A stretch of 64,000 bases of DNA, taken from assembly GCA_018402735.1 (NCBI GenBank), contig JAGYIF010000001.1, forward strand, positions 434,001 to 498,000. The letters are read 5' to 3'. Under the pieces are notes generated by a model. The model was not told where the DNA came from. It saw nothing but the letters and a program-made list of their open reading frames with translations, and made no database searches. This document shows positions 24,998 to 31,888 of the stretch, piece after piece. Position numbers and translations under genes: made by a program. The DNA comes from Pelagibacteraceae bacterium. Lineage in GTDB: Bacteria > Pseudomonadota > Alphaproteobacteria > Pelagibacterales > Pelagibacteraceae. Position 1 is the stretch's first letter. Every line of letters starts with the position of its first letter.

Positions 24998-25102
24998 TTA
25001 TTGTTCTTCACTTGGACTCAGACACCAAATCAAAAAAACCATGAATAAAAAAGTTGCAGGCATGCCAAGGCAAAACAGCCATACTCCCGTTTGTGTATCC
25101 AC
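24998..25102 (-). CDS. 34-residue membrane peptide, GTG start
   Basis: GTG start with AAGGA seven bases upstream, then 34 codons to TAA. The peptide is MDTQTGVWLFCLGMP followed by ATFLFMVFLIWCLSPSEEQ: a single hydrophobic helix with two Cys and a short acidic tail. The layout resembles very small accessory subunits of transporters or respiratory enzymes, but I do not recognise a family. It lies three bases before the 60-residue frame. Confidence 0.5.
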   Translation of the reverse strand: MDTQTGVWLFCLGMPATFLFMVFLIWCLSPSEEQ

Positions 25103-25136
25103 TGCTTTTCCTTGGTTAAAATAGTTTTTTGAAAAT

Positions 25137-25229
25137 TTAAGCTTTATTTAGAAAGTCTAACTCTTCTTGGTTATAGGGTATCATATTTGTACTCCAATTA
25201 TACATTTCAATAGTTTTTATTTTATTCAT
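25137..25229 (-). CDS. possible 30-residue peptide
   Basis: ATG (25227-25229) to TAA, 30 codons: MNKIKTIEMYNWSTNM then IPYNQEELDFLNKA. An internal ATG preceded by GGAG at 7 bases would give only the last 15 residues. No hydrophobic helix. It is supported only by its position between two better micro-genes and by the internal ribosome site; it may be a chance frame. Confidence 0.3.
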   Translation of the reverse strand: MNKIKTIEMYNWSTNMIPYNQEELDFLNKA

Positions 25230-25263
25230 TTCACTTTCACACCAAAATTAGGTGATTAAGTGA

Positions 25264-25437
25264 TTAAATTCCTGTTCTTGTTACTAAGTACACAATTAAT
25301 GGCAGACATAAAAATGTAGCCAAAACCATCATCGTCACTAAAACGGACGCTGTCGTTTTAAGAACATTTGTCAGTTTGTATAAAATAAAACTTAGTCGTA
25401 CTGTTTCTGTTCGTGCAATTGTATTCATGCGGTTCAT
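25264..25437 (-). CDS. 57-residue single-helix membrane protein
   Basis: ATG (25437) to TAA, 57 codons. A basic N-terminus (MNRMNTIARTETVRL) leads into one long hydrophobic region (ASVLVTMMVLATFLCLPLIV) and a short polar tail, so a bitopic inner-membrane protein is predicted. No family recognised. It is the first member of the micro-gene row and directly follows, on the minus strand, the structured non-coding stretch 25438-25840, which may be its leader. Confidence 0.5.
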   Translation of the reverse strand: MNRMNTIARTETVRLSFILYKLTNVLKTTASVLVTMMVLATFLCLPLIVYLVTRTGI

Positions 25438-25480
25438 ATAGGGATCAAGTGTGTTTTAATTGTGAATATGAAGTTAATTG

Positions 25481-25520
25481 TTTGTGACACCTAGAATGTC
25501 GTACAACACTCTGTCACAAA
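25481..25520. repeat. inverted repeat TTTGTGACA / TGTCACAAA
   Basis: Perfect 9-bp arms (25481-25489 and 25512-25520) around a 22-base loop. The half-sites resemble CRP/FNR half-sites (TGTGA/TCACA) but are far too widely spaced for that, so an RNA hairpin 45 bases upstream of the 57-residue gene is the better reading. Confidence 0.5.
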
Positions 25521-25573
25521 AGTTTAACACAAATCAAATTGAAAAAAATTAAGTTATGTTTAAATAAAGCGCA

Positions 25574-25633
25574 TCGCTCTATTCAGATATTATTTAGCTC
25601 CCCTGTTAGATTGGTTCTAATAGAGCGAACCAA
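25574..25633. repeat. two mutually exclusive hairpins
   Basis: TCGCTCTATT (25574-25583) pairs perfectly with AATAGAGCGA (25619-25628). Alternatively TTGGTTC (25611-25617) pairs with GAACCAA (25627-25633). The two pairings share bases, so only one can form at a time, as in switching RNAs. Chance is possible in AT-rich DNA but unlikely for both. Confidence 0.45.
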
Positions 25634-25718
25634 ATCTCTTCATGCACCATCATCACTACTGGGATGCGACAATAACAATACTAACCCAAAATAATTAACC
25701 TATGTAGAAGACGGTCAT

Positions 25719-25795
25719 TAACTTATTTAGTTTTACCAGTTAACTTCATTTTCTCCCCCGAAAGTTATAATTAGCTGGTAAAATCAAATAAGTTA
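25719..25795. repeat. 21-bp near-perfect inverted repeat
   Basis: The arms 25719-25739 and 25775-25795 (AACTTATTTAGTTTTACCAG against its complement) pair over 21 positions with two mismatches; the 35-base loop contains a smaller TAACTT/AAGTTA hairpin. It lies 46 bases beyond the stop of the zinc-ribbon gene. It lacks a T-run next to the stem on either strand, so it is not a plain intrinsic terminator. Confidence 0.55.
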
Positions 25796-25840
25796 GAAAT
25801 TTTCTCCACTTATCTTACACCTTGATATTTTATTCTGTAA

Positions 25841-26035
25841 TTAGATAGAACTACTCATATCTTGACCGCAGCACATAGGAGATTTAATTTTTCCCTCGCA
25901 CTTTGGACATCTTGATATTTGTACTTGCTTTCCGCCTACATCTAAATTGTCATTAATTAGCGGCTCATCATTACAATTGGCGCAAGTAGCGTTAACAGCC
26001 ATATTGCATTTTGGGCATCGGTAAGTTGCTGTCAT
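25841..26035 (-). CDS. small zinc-ribbon protein
   Basis: 64 residues with four metal-binding Cys pairs: CPKC (8-11), CANC (18-21), CPKC in the second half, and a C-terminal MCCGQDM like the end of desulfoferrodoxin/rubredoxin-type ribbons. Two zinc ribbons in tandem are predicted. AGGAG lies five bases before the ATG. Function unknown; such proteins bind nucleic acid or act as metal-handling adaptors. It diverges from a plus-strand membrane protein gene. Confidence 0.75.
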   Translation of the reverse strand: MTATYRCPKCNMAVNATCANCNDEPLINDNLDVGGKQVQISRCPKCEGKIKSPMCCGQDMSSSI

Positions 26036-26132
26036 AATTTCTCCTATTGATTTGCCACTACTTTAACATTTCTAAAAATTATTGGCAAAATTTCATTTGA
26101 GTAATAAATGAATATAGCTACTGTATTGTCAT

Positions 26133-26459
26133 ATGAAAAAAGAAGCGCTAAAAAAAGAATGTCCCTACTCTAGCGCAATTCCTCAAATATTTAAGTGCAT
26201 GGGTTATGTACTGAAATCTTATGCAGGAGTTGGTATTGCGCTCGCTTTATTTATGTTGGTGGGTTTACAAATTGAACAACAATATCGTGGACAACGATAT
26301 ATGGGAAAATGTATTAATCACTTAAGCAACCCAGATCTAAAGATAAGCGAACAAGAGAGAAATTTTGCTTGTGCAAACATTTACAGAGAAAGTCCTTCTT
26401 TATTTGAGTATTACAAAGGCAATATCTTGAAGTTTATGCCTGAAAATTCTTTTAGATAA
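26133..26459 (+). CDS. unknown 108-residue bitopic membrane protein
   Basis: One predicted transmembrane helix (about 30-48, GVGIALALFMLVGL) between a basic N-terminus and a polar C-terminal domain with a possible disulfide pair (GKCINHL and NFACANIY). N-in/C-out orientation is suggested by charge. No family recognised. It is divergent from the zinc-ribbon gene with a 97-base gap and is followed by an unrelated small gene after 83 bases. Confidence 0.65.
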   Translation: MKKEALKKECPYSSAIPQIFKCMGYVLKSYAGVGIALALFMLVGLQIEQQYRGQRYMGKCINHLSNPDLKISEQERNFACANIYRESPSLFEYYKGNILKFMPENSFR

Positions 26460-26542
26460 TTTTTGTTACTATTGTTATTATGTCTTTAATTTTAGACATT
26501 AGATCTATAGTTTGGTAATTTATTACAAATTAAGAGGTTATC

Positions 26543-26848
26543 TTGTTCAATTTTATTTCAAATATATTTAAGTCCAGAAGCAAGCAAATAGAAGAAAAAG
26601 CTTTTAAATACCTTAAAGAAGTTAGTTCTATTTCAAGACAAATTGCTGGAGAAAAAAATGAGATTAAGCTTAGAGGTTTGGCTTTTTCTTTAAAGAAAAA
26701 TTACGATCTTGCAATGAATCTCTTAAAAGAAATTGATTATGATATGAGCAAAATTGAAAAAGCTTACTTTGATCCTAAAAAAACTTTATCTTCAAATAAT
26801 TACAAAAAAGTAGAGGAAATTCTTAAAAGCTTAGAAAAATCTGAATGA
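26543..26848 (+). CDS. unknown 101-residue helical protein
   Basis: TTG start at 26543 with AAGAGG five bases upstream. The product is Lys/Glu-rich and predicted all-helical, with an amphipathic start (MFNFISNIFKSRSKQIEEKAF) that could associate with membrane, and no Cys. No family recognised. Its stop overlaps the start of a 28-residue membrane peptide (ATGA), so the two are probably made together. Confidence 0.6.
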   Translation: MFNFISNIFKSRSKQIEEKAFKYLKEVSSISRQIAGEKNEIKLRGLAFSLKKNYDLAMNLLKEIDYDMSKIEKAYFDPKKTLSSNNYKKVEEILKSLEKSE

Positions 26849-26931
26849 ATTGGTTTTTGATCTCTGTTATAATGGTGGCCACTATAATTGTTCTCATAAC
26901 CTTACCTCTGATTTTTTCTAAAAAAGCTTAA
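26845..26931 (+). CDS. 28-residue membrane peptide coupled to the preceding gene
   Basis: ATGA overlap with the 101-residue gene, then 28 codons to TAA: MNWFLISVIMVATIIVLIT followed by LPLIFSKKA. This is a single hydrophobic helix with a basic end, N-out/C-in by the positive-inside rule. The overlap is the main evidence that it is translated. No family recognised. Confidence 0.5.
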   Translation: MNWFLISVIMVATIIVLITLPLIFSKKA

Positions 26932-26959
26932 AAGAACAAAAAACGCTGATTTTGATACA

Positions 26960-27058
26960 ATGCCTAAAAAGAAGAAAACCTATCAACAAAAAATAAAAAA
27001 ATCGAGACAGCGCAAAAACACCAAAGGTTTATTAAAAATCTTACGGCAATCTAATTAA
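26960..27058 (+). CDS. 32-residue lysine/arginine-rich peptide
   Basis: ATG to TAA, 32 codons, MPKKKKTYQQKIKKSRQRKN then TKGLLKILRQSN. More than a third of the residues are Lys or Arg; no hydrophobic helix. The last 8 bases overlap the convergent AEC permease. It resembles in character the 44-residue (19334-19468) and 34-residue (62517-62621) basic proteins. Possibly nucleic-acid or ribosome binding; no family recognised. Confidence 0.4.
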   Translation: MPKKKKTYQQKIKKSRQRKNTKGLLKILRQSN

Positions 27059-27956
27059 AATACGTAAGCGCAAATAAAACTGTAAAAGGAATAGTGAAAA
27101 TTGAAATGGTAGTTGAAACTGCAATTACGCTTGCGATATTGTCTGTTTGCTCATCAGCTGAATACATTTTTGCCAATAAATAAGTAAGCACTGCAGCAGG
27201 CATTGAGCATTGTATAAATAACACCCCAGCTTGATAACCTGTAAGACCAAAAAATTTAATCACTGCAAAAGCTATCAGTGGCCCTCCTAATAATCTTGCA
27301 AAGGAAATAATGAGCGTTTTTTTTATATCTATTGTTTTTAACGAACTTAAAGCAATGCCAAGTGAAGTTAATACAAGAACGAGTCCCGTATAACCAACTA
27401 ACATGGTAGTATTAACAATAAATTTGGGAACAGGAGTTTTAAAATATAAAAACATAGCTGCAACCAGCATTGCATATAATGGTACTGATTTGATAACTGG
27501 TTCAATTGTAAATTTTCCTTTTGCTAAGAAAATGTTCAGCGTAAAATGCAAAATCATAACCATAGAGGCAATAGCACTTGCAATTGAAAATCCTTCTGGT
27601 CCATAAGCAAATAAGCAAAAGGCTAAACCCATATTTCCCATATTGGGTAAAATAATAGGAGAAAGTTCTGTTAACACATTTCTTTTTAGAAGAAGCAAAA
27701 TTACAACACCTATGATAGCAAAAAGAGCAATACACAACAGAGTAATTCCAGCAAATTTTATAAAAAGATAAAAATCTAAATTAGTTAAAGTTAAAGAATA
27801 AAAAAGAAGACTGGGAACACCAACACTTCCGGCAAAACCTGTAATGATATTAGTATCAAAATTTGGATTTTTTTTTCCAAACATATAACCTATGCCGATA
27901 ATGAAAAAAACAGGGAATATAACTTCAAGCAGCTTTGTAAAAATTTCTAGCTGCAT
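27051..27956 (-). CDS. AEC family permease (auxin efflux carrier-like)
   Basis: 301 residues with about ten predicted transmembrane helices in two halves, typical of the AEC/bile-acid-arginine-cation superfamily. Recognisable segments are FFIIGIGYMFGKK near the N-terminus, PNMGNMGLAFCLFAYG in the middle and QCSMPAAVLTYLLAKMY in the C-terminal half. Bacterial members carry malate, malonate or other anions; the substrate here cannot be read. A 27-codon membrane peptide frame ends six bases upstream of its start. Confidence 0.85.
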   Translation of the reverse strand: MQLEIFTKLLEVIFPVFFIIGIGYMFGKKNPNFDTNIITGFAGSVGVPSLLFYSLTLTNLDFYLFIKFAGITLLCIALFAIIGVVILLLLKRNVLTELSPIILPNMGNMGLAFCLFAYGPEGFSIASAIASMVMILHFTLNIFLAKGKFTIEPVIKSVPLYAMLVAAMFLYFKTPVPKFIVNTTMLVGYTGLVLVLTSLGIALSSLKTIDIKKTLIISFARLLGGPLIAFAVIKFFGLTGYQAGVLFIQCSMPAAVLTYLLAKMYSADEQTDNIASVIAVSTTISIFTIPFTVLFALTYFN

Positions 27957-27961
27957 AAAAT

Positions 27962-28045
27962 TTAAAAAATATATTTATCTACTAAATAAAAAGCAAAACC
28001 AATAGCAAGACCAAGCAGGATCCAGTGAAAATTATCTTTAAGCAT
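27962..28045 (-). CDS. 27-residue membrane peptide upstream of the AEC permease
   Basis: ATG to TAA, 27 codons: MLKDNFHWILLGLAIGFAFY then LVDKYIF, a single hydrophobic helix. It stops six bases before the permease start, so a shared transcript is likely. It might be a small transporter accessory subunit, or an accidental frame. No ribosome site is evident. Confidence 0.4.
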   Translation of the reverse strand: MLKDNFHWILLGLAIGFAFYLVDKYIF

Positions 28046-28079
28046 AATTGGTTTGTATAGATTATTTTATATTTTTAAA

Positions 28080-28122
28080 GAAAAAGGACGCCAACTTATA
28101 ACGGCTGACGTCCTTTCTTTTA
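28080..28122 (-). terminator. imperfect-stem intrinsic terminator
   Basis: GGACGCCAAC and GCTGACGTCC pair with two mismatches around a TTATAACG loop, flanked by AAAAA on one side and TTTCTTTT on the other. It lies 8 bases beyond the stop of the 28-residue Lys-rich gene and would terminate its minus-strand transcript. Confidence 0.65.
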
Positions 28123-28129
28123 TGAACAA

Positions 28130-28216
28130 TTAATACTGCTTCTTAGATTTGCTTACTTTTGGAGCTGTACTTTTTGGTTTTTTAGTTTCTTTTTTTACGT
28201 CTTTGCTTTTTCCCAT
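28130..28216 (-). CDS. 28-residue lysine-rich peptide with its own terminator
   Basis: ATG to TAA, 28 codons, MGKSKDVKKETKKPKSTAP then KVSKSKKQY. Ribosome site TAGGA five bases upstream; followed by an intrinsic terminator at 28080-28122, so it looks like a genuine single-gene unit. It is Lys-rich, disordered in prediction and has no hydrophobic segment. I have an impression of similar short peptides in marine alphaproteobacteria but cannot name a family. Confidence 0.55.
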   Translation of the reverse strand: MGKSKDVKKETKKPKSTAPKVSKSKKQY

Positions 28217-28355
28217 AATATCCTACCGGTTAAAGTTAATTCCTTTATTACTCTTTTTTTTGACATAGTAAATATCATAGATGCTTTGAAACAGTAGTCT
28301 TGTAAAATGTGAATTAATAATTAACTAGCAAACTCTAACCAGTAAGAAATAAATC

Positions 28356-29456
28356 ATGAAACTTTTATCAGAATTAAAATTAGGCCCTATCACTTTAAAA
28401 AACAGAGTCATTATGGCTCCTTTAACGAGAATGCGTTCAGCTCAGCCTGGCAATATACCTCAAGAATTAAATGGAACTTACTATGCGCAAAGAGCAAGCG
28501 CTGGTTTAATTATTACAGAAGCAACTCAAGTTTCTCAGCAGGGACAAGGTTATCCTGGAACACCAGGTATTCATAATAAAGAACAAGCCGCTGGTTGGAA
28601 AAAAGTGACCAAAGCCGTTCACGATAAGGGTGGAAAAATTTTTTTACAATTATGGCATGTTGGACGAATTTCACACAGCTCACATCAACCTGATGGCAAA
28701 TTACCTGTAGCACCTTCTGCGATTGCCGCTAAAAATAGCGGAACCTATACTGCAGAATGGAAACCTACAGAAATTCTTACACCACATGCTCTAGAAGTTT
28801 CTGAAATTAAAGAAATAGTTAAAGATTTTAAACAAGCATCTATTTATGCGAAAGAAGCTGACTTTGATGGTGTGGAAGTGCATATGGCGAATGGTTATTT
28901 ATTAGATCAGTTTTTACAAAATGGAAGTAATCAAAGAACAGATGCATATGGTGGATCTATAGCGGACCGAGTTAAATTTCCTTTAGAAGTTTTAGATGCT
29001 GTACTATCGGTTTGGGGTAAAGATAAAGTTGGTGTTCGACTATCTCCTTACGGAACATTTAACGATATGAGTGATTCAGATCCTGTAGCTTTATTTGGGC
29101 ACCTAATCGAGGAATTAAATAAAAGAGAAATTGTGTTCCTAGATATGATTGAACCAAGGGCAACTACTGCCGGCGGAGATGATAAACTTAATGATAAAGC
29201 CCCTAGTGCTTCTGATTTATTTAAAAACAAATTCAAAGGAATATTTATTTCAGCAGGTGGTTATGATCCCGACATGGCTGAAGAAGCATTAAAAAACAAT
29301 AAGGCAGACGCGATTATGTTTGGCCGATGGTTTATTTCTAATCCAGATTTGCCGGAACGTATTGCTAAAAAAGCAGAGCTAACTAAATACGACAGAGCTA
29401 CTTTTTATGGCGGACAAGAAAAGGGTTACATAGATTACCCCTTTCTGGCTTACTAG
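28356..29456 (+). CDS. Old Yellow Enzyme family FMN oxidoreductase
   Basis: 366 residues, a TIM-barrel flavin-dependent alkene/nitro reductase using NAD(P)H (NemA/OYE class). Typical segments: LGPITLKNRVIMAPLTRMR (12-30), FLQLWHVGRISH, GVEVHMANGYLLDQFLQ with the His/Asn pair that binds the substrate oxygen, RTDAYGGSI and FGRWFISNPDLP. Length matches the family. It reduces electrophilic alkenes or nitro compounds, a detoxification role being usual. It stands alone, without an adjacent TetR regulator. Confidence 0.94.
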   Translation: MKLLSELKLGPITLKNRVIMAPLTRMRSAQPGNIPQELNGTYYAQRASAGLIITEATQVSQQGQGYPGTPGIHNKEQAAGWKKVTKAVHDKGGKIFLQLWHVGRISHSSHQPDGKLPVAPSAIAAKNSGTYTAEWKPTEILTPHALEVSEIKEIVKDFKQASIYAKEADFDGVEVHMANGYLLDQFLQNGSNQRTDAYGGSIADRVKFPLEVLDAVLSVWGKDKVGVRLSPYGTFNDMSDSDPVALFGHLIEELNKREIVFLDMIEPRATTAGGDDKLNDKAPSASDLFKNKFKGIFISAGGYDPDMAEEALKNNKADAIMFGRWFISNPDLPERIAKKAELTKYDRATFYGGQEKGYIDYPFLAY

Positions 29457-29467
29457 TAATTTTATTA

Positions 29468-29548
29468 TTACGCGAAGTAATGAATAGCTAAAGATAATGT
29501 AGCTATAAATGCTAGGCTAAATAAATTTATTTTAATTGTTTTTGTCAT
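29468..29548 (-). CDS. possible 26-residue membrane peptide
   Basis: ATG to TAA, 26 codons: MTKTIKINLFSLAFIATLSL then AIHYFA. Basic N-terminus and one hydrophobic helix; it could also be a signal-peptide-like fragment. Convergent with the Old Yellow Enzyme gene, 11 bases apart. Only the composition supports it. Confidence 0.3.
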   Translation of the reverse strand: MTKTIKINLFSLAFIATLSLAIHYFA

Positions 29549-29654
29549 AATAATACCACTACCTGATTAGGAGAATTTTGAGCAATGCTATTTGGTGATA
29601 GCTAGTATCTAAAAAACGAATGACGCAAAGCTATAATTGATCTACTATTTACAT

Positions 29655-29852
29655 ATGAAAGAAGAAACTCCAAAAAAAATTGATTGGAAAGAAATAATTC
29701 AAACTAGCAAGATTAGTATTATTTGGTACATAGTAATTTCTTTCAGTTGGTGGATTTTAGGAATCTATCCTAACATTTTATTTTCATTAGGTGGCCAGCT
29801 TGTAATTGCTGGACTCGCCAGTCTCATGGCTTTTCTTCACACTAAAAAATAA
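29655..29852 (+). CDS. unknown 65-residue protein with two membrane helices
   Basis: ATG at 29655 (an in-frame TTG at 29637 would add six residues). A charged start, MKEETPKKIDWKEIIQTSK, leads into two hydrophobic segments (IIWYIVISFSWWILGI and LVIAGLASLMAFL) joined by a short turn: a helical-hairpin inner-membrane protein. It is followed by a small AT-rich hairpin at 29860-29878. No family recognised. Confidence 0.6.
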   Translation: MKEETPKKIDWKEIIQTSKISIIWYIVISFSWWILGIYPNILFSLGGQLVIAGLASLMAFLHTKK

Positions 29853-29859
29853 TGCAATC

Positions 29860-29878
29860 AAAAATTGTTTCAATTTTT
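29860..29878 (+). terminator. weak hairpin after the 65-residue gene
   Basis: AAAAATTG-TTT-CAATTTTT, an 8-bp perfect stem with terminal Ts but no G+C core. It lies 8 bases beyond the stop codon, so it is a possible but weak terminator. The rest of 29879-30021 shows nothing I can identify. Confidence 0.35.
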
Positions 29879-30021
29879 AATACCCTAGAAGACGCGACAA
29901 TTGATCTTAATGCTTGTCATATTTTGTTCATAATATTTTGATAGTCTATACAAGGTCTTAGTACTCGTCCTTATTTAGCCATCTTAATCTTTGTTCGGAG
30001 TTGTGCTGAGACCACTCAACG

Positions 30022-30195
30022 TCATTGTTTATTCAATAAGCTAATTACTAGTTTTGACTTGTAAATAATCTTGATTAATTCCAAATCAATTTGAAAGCTT
30101 TCCGATTGAGGACTCTTTAATTTTTTTCTGATTCTCTCTAGCCCGGTAGAAATACTGTTAAGATCTCTAATAGAAAATTTTGTTTTACAAATCAT
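30022..30195 (-). CDS. possible 57-residue unknown protein
   Basis: ATG (30195) to TGA, 57 codons, in the 398-base gap between two small membrane-protein genes. The peptide (MICKTKFSIRDLNSISTG...) is basic, with an amphipathic helix pattern (LERIRKKLKSPQ, IDLELIKIIYKS) and no membrane helix. No ribosome site. Codon choice resembles that of neighbouring genes. If it is not a gene, this gap holds nothing else recognisable. Confidence 0.35.
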   Translation of the reverse strand: MICKTKFSIRDLNSISTGLERIRKKLKSPQSESFQIDLELIKIIYKSKLVISLLNKQ

Positions 30196-30250
30196 AATAA
30201 ATTAATATCTTTGGTCTTACCTTTTAAATAAGGTATTTATAAAATAAATT

Positions 30251-30493
30251 ATGTTAAATAAAATTATAATTTTAATAGCCATTCTTGCGCCATTTGCTAT
30301 TTTTTATGTGTCAAAAAAATTAGTAAAAAAAAGTGAGGGCAAATGGCCTATCATTAAACTTTCGCTAATAAGTTTGTTTTTTTTGATTTGTGTACTCCTT
30401 TATTTTAGGTTCACAAATGACGCACCAGCTGGAAAACAATATATTCCACCTAAATTAGAAAATGGAAAAGTAATAAGTCCAAAAGTTCAATAG
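30251..30493 (+). CDS. small two-helix membrane protein, DUF6111-like
   Basis: 80 residues: two transmembrane helices (about 4-22 and 35-54) and a polar tail with DAPAGKQYIPPKLENGKVISP. The tail pattern (APxGxxYxPPxLExGKxxP) resembles that of the alphaproteobacterial DUF6111 proteins, which is my tentative assignment. Function unknown. It lies 39 bases before hemA on the same strand. Confidence 0.6.
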   Translation: MLNKIIILIAILAPFAIFYVSKKLVKKSEGKWPIIKLSLISLFFLICVLLYFRFTNDAPAGKQYIPPKLENGKVISPKVQ

Positions 30494-30532
30494 ATTATCT
30501 CCATAAGTATTAGTATAAATTGAAAAAAAATT

Positions 30533-31753
30533 ATGAAATTTAATTATAATTCTATTTTTGAAAACGCTCTTAATCAGCTTCGAAGTGAAGGCAGGTATAG
30601 AGTCTTTAATAATATAACTCGTAAAAGTGGTGAGTTTCCTAAAGCAGTATTTAATAATGAATTAGGAATAAAATCAGATGTAACTATTTGGTGCAGCAAT
30701 GATTATCTTGGAATGGGTCAACATCCAGAAGTAATTGATGCATTTGTTAATGCAGCAAAAGCTGTGGGTGCAGGTGCGGGTGGTACCAGAAATATTTCAG
30801 GAACTTCCAGTTATCATGTTGAGTTAGAACGAGAACTTTGCAAATTTCATCACAAAGAATCTGCTTTAATTTTTACTTCAGGATATATTGCAAACGAATG
30901 TGCGCTAAGTACTCTTTCTAGATTTTTACCAAATTGCATTGTTTATTCTGATGCAAATAATCATGCTTCCATGATCGAGGGTATTAAAAATGGCAAATCA
31001 GATAAACATATTTGGAAACATAATGATGTAGAGCATTTAGAATATTTATTAAAACAGTCTCCAGCAGATGCTCCTAAAATTGTAGCGTTTGAATCGGTAT
31101 ATTCGATGGATGGAGATTTGTGTCCTATTAAAGATATTATTCGAGTATCAAAAAAATATAATGCTCTCACCTACTTAGACGAAGTTCATGGTGTTGGACT
31201 ATATGGCGATCATGGCGGTGGCCTATCAGAATTAATGGGAGTTGCGGACGAACTTGATATTATTGAAGGAACTCTTGCTAAAGGTTTTGGAATTATGGGT
31301 GGCTACATTGCTGCCAATAAAAATATTGCAGATGTAATTAGATCATTTGCGCCAGGATTTATTTTTACAACATCTATGCCTCCAAGCATCGCAGCGGCAG
31401 CTATTGCTAGTATACGTGTGGTTAAAAATAACAACTCTTTACGATTAGAGCTACACGAGAGAGCAAGTAAACTAAAAAAATTAATGTTAGACAGAAATTT
31501 ACCTATTATAAAAAATGACAGTCATATTGTACCTTTATTGGTGAAAGACTCTGCAAGATGTAAGAAAATTTCAGATATTTTATTAAATGAGTTTTCTATT
31601 TATGTTCAGCCCATTAATTACCCTACAGTCCCTAGAGGAACGGAACGTTTACGCTTTACTCCTACACCATACCATGATGATAAAAAAATGGAGTACTTAG
31701 TTGATTGCCTTGATCACATTTGGAGTGAATTAAAATTGTCTAGAGCTGCATAA
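30533..31753 (+). CDS. hemA: 5-aminolevulinate synthase (C4/Shemin pathway)
   Basis: PLP enzyme condensing glycine and succinyl-CoA to ALA, the first step of haem synthesis in alphaproteobacteria and mitochondria. 406 residues with NDYLGMGQHPEV (57-68), GAGAGGTRNISG, YLDEVHGVGLYG (PLP-binding Asp) and the PLP lysine in GTLAKGFGIMGGY. Length and motifs are those of ALAS rather than of KBL/BioF relatives. Its presence supports the alphaproteobacterial assignment. Confidence 0.95.
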   Translation: MKFNYNSIFENALNQLRSEGRYRVFNNITRKSGEFPKAVFNNELGIKSDVTIWCSNDYLGMGQHPEVIDAFVNAAKAVGAGAGGTRNISGTSSYHVELERELCKFHHKESALIFTSGYIANECALSTLSRFLPNCIVYSDANNHASMIEGIKNGKSDKHIWKHNDVEHLEYLLKQSPADAPKIVAFESVYSMDGDLCPIKDIIRVSKKYNALTYLDEVHGVGLYGDHGGGLSELMGVADELDIIEGTLAKGFGIMGGYIAANKNIADVIRSFAPGFIFTTSMPPSIAAAAIASIRVVKNNNSLRLELHERASKLKKLMLDRNLPIIKNDSHIVPLLVKDSARCKKISDILLNEFSIYVQPINYPTVPRGTERLRFTPTPYHDDKKMEYLVDCLDHIWSELKLSRAA

Positions 31754-31888
31754 ACTGCTCACATAGTGGATAACTAAAACACTCTGTGGTTTCAATTTGA
31801 GTCTTAAAAAGAATCAAAACAAGAACATCGTTCTTAAAATGGGTGAATTATCAACAGTGGTTGTGTAAAACTTTATAAAAGCAAAAGC

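Larger units (their letters stand above)
25438..25840. other. 403-base gap without a gene, rich in inverted repeats
   Basis: No open frame of useful size on either strand. It holds three long inverted repeats (listed separately at 25481-25520, 25574-25628 and 25719-25795) and a short pyrimidine run TTCTCCCCC. It may be a long leader of the minus-strand micro-genes or encode one or more small RNAs. I saw no tmRNA, RNase P or SRP signature in it; 6S RNA cannot be excluded by eye. Confidence 0.5.

Noticed and set aside
25481-25520. CRP/FNR-type binding site
   Set aside because: Half-sites TGTGA and TCACA are 26 bases apart, far wider than the usual 6; treated as an RNA hairpin.
25438-25840. tmRNA or RNase P RNA
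   Set aside because: No tRNA-like ends, tag-coding frame or RNase P conserved core could be found.
26479-26498. ATGTCT/AGACAT hairpin as a terminator
   Set aside because: A 6-bp stem with no T-run after it; more likely chance.
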